Of a DNA stretch of 64,000 nucleotides, positions 7,346 through 15,830 are shown one piece after another. Both the position numbers and the translations under genes were made by a program. The DNA is from Bacillota bacterium (GTDB taxonomy: Bacteria; Bacillota; Clostridia; Peptostreptococcales; Acidaminobacteraceae). The stretch's first letter is position 1; the number at the start of each line of letters is the position of its first letter. Location of the stretch: positions 99,617-163,616 of the forward strand of contig JAIUOA010000005.1 in NCBI GenBank assembly GCA_020161295.1, read 5' to 3'. Below the pieces are notes generated by a model. That model saw only the letters and a list, made by a program, of their open reading frames with translations. It searched no databases and was not told where the DNA came from.

Positions 7346-8440
7346 TCAAATTTCGCCTTCTGTACTAAAAAGCAATACTACGGAATTTTCATCGAGCTTC
7401 AAGGCTGTTCTTATTTCTAAGTAATCGGGATGCGATAAGAGGGTCTCCACCAAGCCTAAGCCTACAGCGCCAGATTCGCCAGAGCTAAATGCAGGATCTT
7501 CGCCCACAGGGTGCTTTGCCCGGTTCATCCCTTTAAAGGTCAGCACATCCTCACATTTGAAAAAACAAGTACTGAGTGCTTTGATCATCGGAAAAACTAA
7601 AGGATTCGCCTCACCACAGTTAAGCCCTGCCATGGCAGTATAAGGCTCACCGCCGATACAGACCATGGTATTCTGCTTTACCGACTCGTAAATACACGCC
7701 ACACTGCTGGCTTCCATAACACCTATCAAAGGCATTTCTCCATGAAAAAGGTAATTTAGGTACCCTATAACACCCCCCGCCATAGAACCGACACCCGCCT
7801 GAACGAACACATGGGTCGGTTTCACAGGGATTTGATTCAGTGCCTCTTGCACCATGGTGGTATACCCCAGAACGATGTCCTGAGGAACCCTTTCATAGCC
7901 AGGTAAAGCCGTATCTTGAACCAGATAGCATCCATTTTCCGCTGCATATTCCGCAGCAAATCTGACCGTATCATCGTAATTCATCTCAGTTACGACCACC
8001 TTGGCATCGAAAGCTTCTATCGCTTTAATCCGCCTCATTTCACTCCCAATCGGCATAAAAATCACCGCTTTATGCCCGAGCATTTTCGCACGCCAAGCAA
8101 GTGCTTTACCGTGGTTGCCATCAGTACAGGATACAAAGGTGTATGATCCAGAGGGCAACGTCTTAAGAATTTCATGCATCGCATAGCTGGCACCGAGACC
8201 TTTAAATGCGTTTAGACCAAATCTTGATGACTCATCTTTTACATAGAGCCCTTTAATCTGAAGTGACCTTGCGAGATCATTTAGCGCTCGAAGTGGTGTC
8301 ACTTCATAATTCGGTAACGTTTGATGAAAAGCGATTACCCTTTGGTATTTCTCTGAAGCATTGGCCTCTAGTAAATAGGCTTCAGGTGATTTAATTAAAA
8401 GCTCAAACGACTCTTTTGTGTACTCTATTTTATTCTCCAT
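7346..8440 (-). CDS. diaminopropionate ammonia-lyase-like PLP enzyme
   Basis: A 364-residue fold-type II PLP enzyme. The lysine motif FGLNAFKGLGASYA places the Schiff-base Lys at K80, and TDGNHGKALAW follows as the phosphate-adjacent loop. SSGESGAVGLGL near the C-terminus is typical of the DpaL/YgeX group, which splits 2,3-diaminopropionate to pyruvate and ammonia. An in-frame ATG at 8464 lacks a ribosome binding site, whereas AAAGGGGG stands ahead of 8440. The gene is slightly shorter than the about 400 residues usual for DpaL. It is translationally close to the decarboxylase downstream, suggesting joint catabolism of an unusual amino acid. Confidence 0.85.
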   Translation of the reverse strand: MENKIEYTKESFELLIKSPEAYLLEANASEKYQRVIAFHQTLPNYEVTPLRALNDLARSLQIKGLYVKDESSRFGLNAFKGLGASYAMHEILKTLPSGSYTFVSCTDGNHGKALAWRAKMLGHKAVIFMPIGSEMRRIKAIEAFDAKVVVTEMNYDDTVRFAAEYAAENGCYLVQDTALPGYERVPQDIVLGYTTMVQEALNQIPVKPTHVFVQAGVGSMAGGVIGYLNYLFHGEMPLIGVMEASSVACIYESVKQNTMVCIGGEPYTAMAGLNCGEANPLVFPMIKALSTCFFKCEDVLTFKGMNRAKHPVGEDPAFSSGESGAVGLGLVETLLSHPDYLEIRTALKLDENSVVLLFSTEGEI

Positions 8441-8479
8441 TGGTCCATCCCCCTTTGATTTCATTATAGGGGGAATTAT

Positions 8480-8508
8480 AAAAAAAAGAAACCATATGAC
8501 ATGGTTTC
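8480..8508 (-). terminator. intrinsic terminator of the rubrerythrin gene
   Basis: On the minus strand GAAACCAT, a 5-base loop and ATGGTTTC (8488-8508) form a perfect 8-bp stem followed by eight U residues (8480-8487). It lies 31 bases past the rubrerythrin stop. Confidence 0.85.
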
Positions 8509-8539
8509 AAAGGGATAACTATTTTAATTTTGTGTTCTT

Positions 8540-9073
8540 TTAGTAGTTTTCTTTTCTAACTTCGAAATAGCTTTTTGGATGCTGGCATACTGCACAAGTT
8601 TCAGGTGCTTTTTTACCCATGACGAGGTGTCCACAGTTACGGCATTCCCACATGGTTTCTTCTGATTTTTCGAACACTTTTTGCATTTCCACATTACTTA
8701 AAAGTGCACGGTATCTTTCCTCGTGTGCTTTTTCGATTTTCGCTACCATTCTGAACTGTGCAGCGAGTTGCTTAAAGCCTTCTTCTTCAGCGTCTTTAGC
8801 AAAGCCTTCGTACATATCAGTCCACTCGTAGTTTTCACCTTCTGCTGCATGTAATAAGTTAGCAGCTGTATCGCCAAGCTCACCTAAAGCTTTAAACCAA
8901 AGCTTTGCGTGCTCTTTTTCATTATTTGCCGTTTCCTCAAAGATTGCTGCGATGTGCTCATAACCCTCTTTTTTAGCCACTGATGCAAAATAAGTATACT
9001 TGTTTCTCGCTTGTGATTCACCTGCAAATGCCGCTGCTAAATTCTTCTCCGTTTTTGTTCCTTTAATGCTCAT
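8540..9073 (-). CDS. rbr: rubrerythrin
   Basis: A 177-residue rubrerythrin. The ferritin-like diiron domain (residues about 1-135) carries E19 ([12 protein letters not shown]), [11 protein letters not shown] (about 46-56) and [10 protein letters not shown] (about 112-121). The C-terminal rubredoxin domain has C144-x2-C147 and C160-x2-C163 for one Fe. It reduces hydrogen peroxide in the cytosol using rubredoxin or NADH-linked electrons and marks an anaerobic lifestyle. It is monocistronic, with a GGAGAG ribosome binding site and its own terminator. Domain order is the classic one (diiron first). Confidence 0.95.
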   Translation of the reverse strand: MSIKGTKTEKNLAAAFAGESQARNKYTYFASVAKKEGYEHIAAIFEETANNEKEHAKLWFKALGELGDTAANLLHAAEGENYEWTDMYEGFAKDAEEEGFKQLAAQFRMVAKIEKAHEERYRALLSNVEMQKVFEKSEETMWECRNCGHLVMGKKAPETCAVCQHPKSYFEVRKENY

Positions 9074-9186
9074 CGTCTCTCTCCTTTTCGTAAAATTATT
9101 TCGCCAATACCTCTAATACTGGTCAATAAAAATCACAATTAATTTTAGATTAACTAATTATAATTTTGTATTCATTACAATTTATT

Positions 9187-9600
9187 CTACTTTATTTGAT
9201 TCATTATTGCAATATAAATTTCATCTGCTTTTATTTTTTCTGCGAAACTGATAAAAATCTGTCGCCCTTCATACTTAAAGGTTATGAAGGCTTCATGTCC
9301 TTTATTAATATAAAGTGTAGCGCTACCAAAGCCATCGACCTTATAATGGCCACGCTGTACACTACCTAAGTCCATGCCATTGGTTCTCATGCCGATTTTA
9401 GGCATTTCTGTTAGCACTTCAACTGACTCGATTAAATCCCATTCATAAAGCTTGCCATAAAGCCCGCCGATATCAAGTCCATTATCGTTCATGGCTATGG
9501 AAGGCGGTTTTAATCCGAGAAATACCGTGATCATGATAACGATTACGACCAGGCTGTTTATGATAATGGCTGGTTTTCCTTTTAACTTTAACGAATTCAT
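9187..9600 (-). CDS. membrane-anchored PH-like domain protein
   Basis: A 137-residue protein with one N-terminal transmembrane segment (about residues 10-30, IIINSLVVIVIMITVFLGL). A beta-rich soluble part follows and ends in an alpha helix, the layout of bacterial PH-like (bPH/DUF304-related) domains. Typical features are NGLDIGGLYGKLYEWDLIESVE and FITFKYEGRQIFISF. It has a good AAGGAG site and sits alone, divergent from the SDR gene. The role is unknown; such proteins are often general membrane-associated scaffolds. Confidence 0.55.
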   Translation of the reverse strand: MNSLKLKGKPAIIINSLVVIVIMITVFLGLKPPSIAMNDNGLDIGGLYGKLYEWDLIESVEVLTEMPKIGMRTNGMDLGSVQRGHYKVDGFGSATLYINKGHEAFITFKYEGRQIFISFAEKIKADEIYIAIMNQIK

Positions 9601-9725
9601 TTTTTACTCCTTAACCATCGTTATAGATTAACATCAACCGCATCAAATGAACGGATGATTTGCCTTGTTTAAAAAAGTATGATTAAATAAGTCGTATACG
9701 AAAGAAGAACACATAAGGAGATCCT

Positions 9726-10466
9726 ATGATCAATGTAAAGGGTAAATGGGCATTAATCACAGGCGCAAGCCGTGGATTAGGTAATCAAATCGCACTTTTT
9801 ATGGCCAAAGAAGGCTGTCACTTGATTCTACACAGCAGGCGACTTGAAAACACGAACGACATCGCTCAAAAGTGTCTCTCGTTTGGGATAAAGGTTCACC
9901 AAGTGGAAGGTGAGCTTTCTGATGAAACGGCCATCAACCACCTACTTTCAGCCATCGACGCTCTAAAGGTCGATGTAGAAATCATCTTCAATAATGCAGG
10001 CATGCAAGTGGCCTATCGAAATAACTACTATGATACACCCGTTTCCGATTACACGACGAGCTTTATGATCAATACCATCGCACCGATGATGATCTGCTAT
10101 CATTTTGTTCCTAAGATGCTTGATAATGGATTCGGCCGTATCATTAATACCACCAGCGACATCGATCTGGAGCCAGAACAAGCTGGCTACTCTGCCAGCA
10201 AGGCGGCACTTGAAAAAGTCACACGCGACCTCGAATCTAAAACCAAAGACCAAAACGTCCTCTTGACGCTTACGAATCCAAGCTGGTGCCGAACTGATCT
10301 CGGTGGTGAATACGCACCAAACGATCCCGAAAGTACACTCCCAGGTCTAGCACTTGGCGCATTTATCGAAAACAGCATAGGTGGCATCGTAATCCATGCT
10401 CAAGACTTTAAAGGGTTAACACTCGAGCAAGCCTACGATAAGCTGGTTAATGATTCAGCTCTTTAA
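9726..10466 (+). CDS. short-chain dehydrogenase/reductase (SDR)
   Basis: A 246-residue classical SDR. The nucleotide-binding TGASRGLG is at residues 12-19, NNAG at 89-92 and the catalytic YSASK (Y155, K159) is preceded by a TTS serine. HSRR after strand 2 suggests NADP(H) preference. It acts in the cytosol on an unknown carbonyl or alcohol substrate. The ATG has an AAGGAG site seven bases upstream. Its 3' end overlaps the convergent pbpA gene by 20 bases, with no terminator visible between them. Confidence 0.88.
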   Translation: MINVKGKWALITGASRGLGNQIALFMAKEGCHLILHSRRLENTNDIAQKCLSFGIKVHQVEGELSDETAINHLLSAIDALKVDVEIIFNNAGMQVAYRNNYYDTPVSDYTTSFMINTIAPMMICYHFVPKMLDNGFGRIINTTSDIDLEPEQAGYSASKAALEKVTRDLESKTKDQNVLLTLTNPSWCRTDLGGEYAPNDPESTLPGLALGAFIENSIGGIVIHAQDFKGLTLEQAYDKLVNDSAL

Positions 10467-11880
10467 TCCATAATGACATGATTTTCCTAGCGATAGGGGC
10501 TGCGATTTGTCCGCCATCCTCCGCATGGTTTTCCACGATGACCGCTATGGCGATTTCAGGCGCCTCTGCAGGAGCAAATCCGATAAACCAGGCATGATCG
10601 TAACCACTACCTAAGCTAGACTTTTCATTTTGCGCAGTGCCTGTCTTTCCAGCGACAGTCACCTCTGAAATGGCGGCTTTTTTACCCGTGCCACTTTTAA
10701 CGACCTCGACCATCATCTCTTTTATACGGTCCGCTGTGGTCGCATCGGTGAGCTGATAAAGCTTGCTGTCCTTCGTGGTGGTAAGCACCACATCGCTCCG
10801 GTCGGAGATGCTCTTTACCAAATAGGGCTTCATGATGGTGCCTTCGTTAGCGATTCCTGCACCGATGAGTGCCATCTGAAGTGGCGTGACGAGTAGCTGC
10901 CCTTGCCCGATGGTAGTGGCGGCGTACTCCGTCTTGCTTTCGATGGTTTTACCCACCTTACTGGTGCTCGTCGCCAGATCGAAATCGATAGACCGGTTGA
11001 TGCCTGCTTTTTCAGCTGATTTAATCAGATCCTTAGAATCTAACACGGTGGTTAACGCCGTAAAATAAACGTTGCTTGAAACCGCCATGGCCGTGGTCAT
11101 ATCGAGTGGACCGTAGGCTTTATCGTATGCATTTGCAAATATTTTTCCATCGATGACGATGCTACCTTGATCATCTACCGTAAAGGCTTCATGTCCACTT
11201 TCCAGCGCTGCGATGGCGGTGACCACCTTAAAGGTTGATCCCGGTGGATACAACCCCCTTACCGCTCTGGGAAGCAACGGGCTTTGACCATCCGTCGATA
11301 AAGCATCCCAGTTCTCTAAAAGTGCGTTCTCGTTAGGATTATAGTCCGGGGTACTTACCATGGCTAAAATTTCACCCGTTTTAGGATTTAATGCGACGAT
11401 GGCGCCTCGGTTATCTCCAAGCAGCTCTCTGGCGCGGGTTTGTAAATCGTGATCGATGGTAAGAATCAGGTTGTTTCCTGTTTTATCTTCCCCAGTGACG
11501 AGGCTGATGGTATTCCCCATCAAACCAAGTGCATTTTTTCCTAATAGCATCTCGTTGTACTTTGCCTCTAAAAGGGTCTTCCCCAATCGGTCGTTACTAT
11601 ATCCGATAACATGAGAATAGAGTCTTTTGTATGGATAGACGCGTTTTGAAATCCCCTCAACCATTTCTGAATAGGCTAATACCTCGCCATTACGGTCGAG
11701 AATTTCGCCTCTTATAATGCCATCCTCATACGCTTTTAACCTACGATTATAGTTATTCGACATCAATGATTCCTTCCCGACCAGTTCAAAATAGGTCATC
11801 GAAACCACGACGCATAATAAAAGCACATTTAAGACGATGAACATGTGGAGCATACGGCTATTGATGGTGGACTTTTTCAA
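10447..11880 (-). CDS. pbpA: class B penicillin-binding protein (transpeptidase), PbpA type
   Basis: A 477-residue class B PBP with one N-terminal membrane anchor (about residues 12-30). A short dimerisation domain starts RGEILDRNGEVLAY, and the transpeptidase domain has SxxK at S215-K218 (PPGSTFKV), SxN at S268-N270 and KTG at K412. It cross-links peptidoglycan during elongation or division, partnered by the FtsW/RodA gene upstream. The TTG at 11886 is too close to GGGGAGG; the TTG at 11880 has correct spacing and is my choice. The start overlaps ftsW by 23 bases. The trio FHA, FtsW/RodA, PbpA is the conserved Clostridia/Actinobacteria arrangement. Confidence 0.9.
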   Translation of the reverse strand: MKKSTINSRMLHMFIVLNVLLLCVVVSMTYFELVGKESLMSNNYNRRLKAYEDGIIRGEILDRNGEVLAYSEMVEGISKRVYPYKRLYSHVIGYSNDRLGKTLLEAKYNEMLLGKNALGLMGNTISLVTGEDKTGNNLILTIDHDLQTRARELLGDNRGAIVALNPKTGEILAMVSTPDYNPNENALLENWDALSTDGQSPLLPRAVRGLYPPGSTFKVVTAIAALESGHEAFTVDDQGSIVIDGKIFANAYDKAYGPLDMTTAMAVSSNVYFTALTTVLDSKDLIKSAEKAGINRSIDFDLATSTSKVGKTIESKTEYAATTIGQGQLLVTPLQMALIGAGIANEGTIMKPYLVKSISDRSDVVLTTTKDSKLYQLTDATTADRIKEMMVEVVKSGTGKKAAISEVTVAGKTGTAQNEKSSLGSGYDHAWFIGFAPAEAPEIAIAVIVENHAEDGGQIAAPIARKIMSLWIKELNH

Positions 11881-13144
11881 CGTCAAGTACCTCCCCTCTT
11901 AAAACTGCCCCCGATAAAACTTGGAGCAATCCTAAAATTAAGAAGCTGGAAATAAGTGACGATCCGCCATAACTCACAAACGGTAGCGTTACCCCAGTGA
12001 GCGGCACCAGTTTCGTCACCCCACCGATGATCAGGAAGGTTTGAAAGCCGACGGTCATGGTCAGACCGAAGGCCACCGCTTTCGTATAAGCATCCCTAAG
12101 GCTAAGGCAGATTTTTATACCGCGATAGCTGATGAGCATAAACAAAATGATGACGGCGATACCTCCAAACAACCCCATTTCCTCACAGATGGCAGAAAAA
12201 ATAAAATCCGTTTCAACATTTGGGATGAAATGGGGATAGCCTATGCCAAGCCCCGTTCCGAAAAATCCACCACTTCCGATGGCGAAAAGTGACTGGGTGA
12301 TTTGATAGCCCTTCCCTGCGATATCTGCAAATGGATTTAACCAGCTATCGACTCTGACTTTAAGATGCGGCATGATTTGGATGGCGATTAATGCCGCTAA
12401 ACCGGCCAGTGCTGCATTGGCACTGATAAAAATCACGGCTTTTTCAAATGCATACACCACTGTCAGATACACTGTAAAGATTAGTAAAGCTGTTCCAAAT
12501 TCTCTCTGAAGAACGAAAAATCCAAGCAAAATAAACACCATGCCCATAAGTGTCCATTTGGATGGTATTCTCTTTCCTGATATTTTTATATGGAGGGCCT
12601 CCGGGTTCGAGACGAAAGCGGCCATGAAAAACACAAACAGGATTTTTATGAATTCTGATGGCTGGAACGACAGCTTGCCGAGGATTATCCAGTTTTTCGC
12701 GCCATTGATGCGAACACCGATGGCGAGGGTTAACACAAACAAAAAAATCATGGTGCCATAAAACAACCAGATGGACCTGATGCGTTTATTAAGTACGGGA
12801 AAAATGGCACAGGTCAGCAGAAAAATGGACATGCCGATCAGATACCAGATGAATTGTTTGAAGCCGATCTCCATGGAAAGCCTGAGCTGCATGGCAAGTC
12901 CTATACTCAAGATTAGCGATGCCAGAGTGGAGATATGAGGATCTCCCATTCTAAGCTTTCTAATAATTACATGAACCAGTAATGTGATGGCGATTTTTCC
13001 GCCGCCGAGCATCATTAATAGCGAATCGAACGTGCCACTCATAGTGGACAGTAATCCGAAAAGCATCAGATCGATTAAAACCACCAAATAGATGGGGTTC
13101 GGAATCCGCTTCCGTTTATTTTGAATGCTGACGATTTTATCCAT
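11858..13144 (-). CDS. ftsW: FtsW/RodA/SpoVE-family peptidoglycan glycosyltransferase
   Basis: A 428-residue SEDS protein with about ten transmembrane helices. Family signatures include GAKNWIILGKLSFQPSEF, LQREFGTALLIF and the C-terminal LPFVSYGGSSLISS. SEDS proteins polymerise lipid II at the membrane and pair with a class B PBP, here encoded directly downstream with overlap. An ATG-like start at 13201 would lie inside the FHA gene; ATG 13144 has GAGGGTGAG ahead of it and overlaps the FHA gene by 8 bases. Whether it serves division, elongation or sporulation cannot be told from the sequence. Confidence 0.9.
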   Translation of the reverse strand: MDKIVSIQNKRKRIPNPIYLVVLIDLMLFGLLSTMSGTFDSLLMMLGGGKIAITLLVHVIIRKLRMGDPHISTLASLILSIGLAMQLRLSMEIGFKQFIWYLIGMSIFLLTCAIFPVLNKRIRSIWLFYGTMIFLFVLTLAIGVRINGAKNWIILGKLSFQPSEFIKILFVFFMAAFVSNPEALHIKISGKRIPSKWTLMGMVFILLGFFVLQREFGTALLIFTVYLTVVYAFEKAVIFISANAALAGLAALIAIQIMPHLKVRVDSWLNPFADIAGKGYQITQSLFAIGSGGFFGTGLGIGYPHFIPNVETDFIFSAICEEMGLFGGIAVIILFMLISYRGIKICLSLRDAYTKAVAFGLTMTVGFQTFLIIGGVTKLVPLTGVTLPFVSYGGSSLISSFLILGLLQVLSGAVLRGEVLDVEKVHHQ

Positions 13145-13592
13145 GGCGATGCTCACCCTCTGAAAACACGAGATGGGTAATGCCGATGGTAATCTCATCA
13201 CCGCTTTTTAACAGGATGGGATTTAGAAGCCTTACGCCGTTGATGTACGTACCATTCACACTACCGAGATCCTGTGCGCTATAGCCGTGAATCGTTTTTT
13301 CGATTTGCAGATGCTTCGAAGAAATATGCGGATCGGCGATGACGATTTCACAGTCTAGGGCACGACCAATCACCGAAAGTTGATTTCCCAGCGGAAAAAT
13401 CTCCACAACCGTATTTGCACCCACTTTATCCATGGAGGACATCAGCAACAAATGCGGTTTCTCATCCTTTGCCTCTTCCCAAATCGTCATGGTTTTTATG
13501 TCGCTGTAAATCAGCTTTACGATCCTGTAAATAAACAGATAAATGACGAATGTCAGAGCATATCTTACAAGCATCGCGATTATATCATACAT
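13137..13592 (-). CDS. FHA-domain membrane protein (FhaB-like)
   Basis: A 151-residue protein with one N-terminal transmembrane helix (about residues 8-30) and a C-terminal FHA domain. The FHA core residues are visible: GRALDCEIVI, DPHISSKHL (the phosphothreonine-binding Ser-His) and DLGSVNGTYINGVRL. It binds phosphothreonine peptides, probably products of a Hanks-type kinase, and brings that signal to the wall machinery. It overlaps ftsW by 8 bases and begins the operon, with an AGAGGTG ribosome binding site. Confidence 0.88.
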   Translation of the reverse strand: MYDIIAMLVRYALTFVIYLFIYRIVKLIYSDIKTMTIWEEAKDEKPHLLLMSSMDKVGANTVVEIFPLGNQLSVIGRALDCEIVIADPHISSKHLQIEKTIHGYSAQDLGSVNGTYINGVRLLNPILLKSGDEITIGITHLVFSEGEHRHG

Positions 13593-13672
13593 GGGTTCAC
13601 CTCTAATTTAGTCCTCACCTATATGTTAACCCATTTTAAGGGATTTTTAAATGCGTTTGCCAATATTTGATA

Positions 13673-14992
13673 TTAGTTTATCCTGAAATAGGCATAGATA
13701 TCATAATCGGGATACTTACCTGAACCGAAATCCTTTCCATTAAGGGATTTTCTCATAAAACGCGTGTGAATCCTATATTCACCTGTTGTGTCCGCATATG
13801 AATACAGATTAATCGGGTACTCATACCATGCATTCTCCCCAGGGTTAACATTATAAGCCATTAATGGGAACATAATATCATCGTCTGGATTTAATTTGAT
13901 CTGATGCCATTCGTTATCAACTTTTTGTTCCAATATAAAATAAGCACCATATATAATACCATCTGTTGAATTATTGCGCCATTTAACTTTTACATGAGTT
14001 GTACCAAGTGGATAAACCTGAAATTCTGGTTCAAACTCTATGCCTGGGAAGATGTCTTTTACTTTATCATAATCAAGTGAATAATGTAAATCTATCTCAC
14101 TCACTAGAAAAGTTGCCTCCGCTTTATATACTGGATAGCTCGTATCTCGATAGGGTATACCGAATTGCTGCCTTCTATAATAGTTGAAGGATATCCTGTA
14201 ATCTCCTATCTCCAAATCCTTGTATTTCCTATCGATGGAAAAAACCAAGCTTTTCAACTCATTTTCGTGTATGATCACCTCATTTTCATTACTTTGCTTG
14301 CTGGTATACACGGTTATCCATTTCCCATCACTATTTTTATCGATTAAAAAATCGCCCTTCCAGACAAATTCATCCTGGGATTGATTTAAGTAGCTCAACT
14401 GAATATCATGACGGGTTCTTCCATAAGCTGCGAAATCCGATTTAAGCTGTAACCCTATTATCGAATAAGCATTATCTTGCTGTTCTGTCATGGGATCAAC
14501 GTGCCTCAAAATGTTCAATACATCATCATAGCCATCTTTTGAGCTATCATAATAAAAGGGACTAACGGATAGTGCGTACTGATTATTATGCTGCAATAAC
14601 ACTGGCATCCAAGCACTATTCTGATTCCACTTAGAGAGATGATATGCCAGTAACACGAGATCTTGATACGATGATTTTTCACCACTACTTGATCGACTTA
14701 CTCTCACTAAAAAGTAATCTTCATCAATTTTCTCGTAAGCGGTATGATTTGGATCTCTATCATCTGGACTTTCAGTCGTTACGCGATAATTTTCCCACTC
14801 ATCTCCTAGCTTGAACGGCTTTCCATACTGCATATTACTTAACGTCATTTCCAAATTATTATCTTCATCCGAAAAATCAAATCCTTCAACCGCACCAGAT
14901 GATTCTAATCGGCCGGTTTCAACTGTATCACCGCAACTAGTACTGATAAATCCAAAGGTCATAATTATCAAAACAAATAATAGTCTTTTCAT
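13673..14992 (-). CDS. lipoprotein with Ig-like beta-sandwich repeats
   Basis: A 439-residue secreted lipoprotein. The signal peptide (LLFVLIIMTFGFISTSC) ends in a lipobox-like STSC, with Cys20 as the lipidation site. The rest is beta-rich. Two segments look alike, ending GDYRISFNYYRRQQFG and TGEYRIHTRFMRK, each after a DLEIGDYR/YADTTGEYR type strand. These resemble bacterial Ig-like (Big_14-type) domains. It would be anchored on the outer face of the membrane. It is monocistronic with a GGGAGGG ribosome binding site. Function is unknown. Confidence 0.65.
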   Translation of the reverse strand: MKRLLFVLIIMTFGFISTSCGDTVETGRLESSGAVEGFDFSDEDNNLEMTLSNMQYGKPFKLGDEWENYRVTTESPDDRDPNHTAYEKIDEDYFLVRVSRSSSGEKSSYQDLVLLAYHLSKWNQNSAWMPVLLQHNNQYALSVSPFYYDSSKDGYDDVLNILRHVDPMTEQQDNAYSIIGLQLKSDFAAYGRTRHDIQLSYLNQSQDEFVWKGDFLIDKNSDGKWITVYTSKQSNENEVIIHENELKSLVFSIDRKYKDLEIGDYRISFNYYRRQQFGIPYRDTSYPVYKAEATFLVSEIDLHYSLDYDKVKDIFPGIEFEPEFQVYPLGTTHVKVKWRNNSTDGIIYGAYFILEQKVDNEWHQIKLNPDDDIMFPLMAYNVNPGENAWYEYPINLYSYADTTGEYRIHTRFMRKSLNGKDFGSGKYPDYDIYAYFRIN

Positions 14993-15102
14993 CGCACCCT
15001 CCCTATACCATTCAAGTGCCTTTATTTACCACCAAAGTCTTGAGATTCAGTCAACTATTACCCGATATGAGTCTTCCTTAACGTACTTTTCATCAAATAA
15101 AA

Positions 15103-15135
15103 AACCACAGAGTGGTAAAATGACACTCAGTGGTT
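15103..15135 (-). terminator. intrinsic terminator after the DUF6429 gene
   Basis: The 12-bp arms AACCACTGAGTG / CACTCTGTGGTT (minus strand, one mismatch, 9-base loop) are followed by TTTTTT. It lies about 60 bases past the DUF6429 stop and before the lipoprotein gene. Confidence 0.8.
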
Positions 15136-15196
15136 AATATACTGGGTTTCAGATACCCTTCAAAGTTTCGTAACACGGCCCCTATCTGTTTAATAT

Positions 15197-15460
15197 CTAC
15201 TCCCAATCTATTATATTATATTTAGACAATAATTCTCGTGACAATTTCATTCCTTCTTCTGTAATAGCAACAGATTTGGAGCGATGGCTTCCTTGTCGGA
15301 TATAATTTTCCTTATCTAGTTCATTTATAATATCAAAATCATAACCCTTCCAAGTCATTTCCAAAACAGTTTCGATAGCGCTTCGTTCATTAAATCTAGT
15401 TAAATACATTAGCATCATGGTCAATTCTTTAACTGCCGTCTCAGCATTAGTCTTGTCCAT
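15197..15460 (-). CDS. DUF6429 family small protein
   Basis: An 87-residue protein matching the DUF6429 pattern as I recall it. An N-terminal helix ETAVKELTMMLMYLTRFNE is followed by a winged-helix-like part (FDIINELDKENYIRQGSHRSKSVAITEEGMKLS) with the look of a small wHTH DNA-binding domain. A TTG one codon upstream is possible, but GAGGAAG spacing favours ATG 15460. It follows the zinc-ribbon gene by 36 bases in the same direction and the two probably form one unit with a shared terminator. Function is not established. Confidence 0.65.
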   Translation of the reverse strand: MDKTNAETAVKELTMMLMYLTRFNERSAIETVLEMTWKGYDFDIINELDKENYIRQGSHRSKSVAITEEGMKLSRELLSKYNIIDWE

Positions 15461-15496
15461 CAAATCACTTCCTCTCTATTTATCATAATTTTGCCC

Positions 15497-15757
15497 TCAA
15501 AATGGTAGAACCTCATCATCTTCAAATTCTGAAGTAAGCTCTTCAAAATAATCTTCATAATAACATATACTGTTGTAATCCTCATCACCTATTAGTTCCT
15601 TATCATCAAGGCCAAATTCATCGCTGTCCAAAATGCTCAGTCTTGTCTCTTTAAGAATTTTACCGCTACAATCCTTACAAACATGATTCTTGCGTCCTTT
15701 TCCTGAAAACTTCTCATTGGCTCGCGTTTTGCCACAAGCCACGCAATAATGTCCCAT
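15497..15757 (-). CDS. small zinc-ribbon protein
   Basis: An 86-residue protein beginning with a four-cysteine zinc ribbon, CVACGKTRANEKFSGKG then CKDC (Cys residues at about 5, 8, 26 and 29). A very acidic C-terminal half (LDSDEFGLDDKELIGDEDY, EDYFEELTSEFEDDE) follows. The basic-ribbon, acidic-tail arrangement could mimic nucleic acid or engage a ribosome or polymerase partner, but this is inference. It is paired with the DUF6429 gene downstream. I recall similar proteins in Firmicutes as uncharacterised. Confidence 0.6.
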   Translation of the reverse strand: MGHYCVACGKTRANEKFSGKGRKNHVCKDCSGKILKETRLSILDSDEFGLDDKELIGDEDYNSICYYEDYFEELTSEFEDDEVLPF

Positions 15758-15830
15758 TTCTATATTCCCTCATCTTTTCTATCATTTTTATCGCTTCAAG
15801 GGTTATTTGAAGGAATCATTTTTTAAAACT

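Noticed and set aside
9726..10466. A beta-lactam-related function for the SDR gene because of pbpA next door
   Set aside because: The genes are convergent and share only a 20-base tail overlap; there is no operon link.
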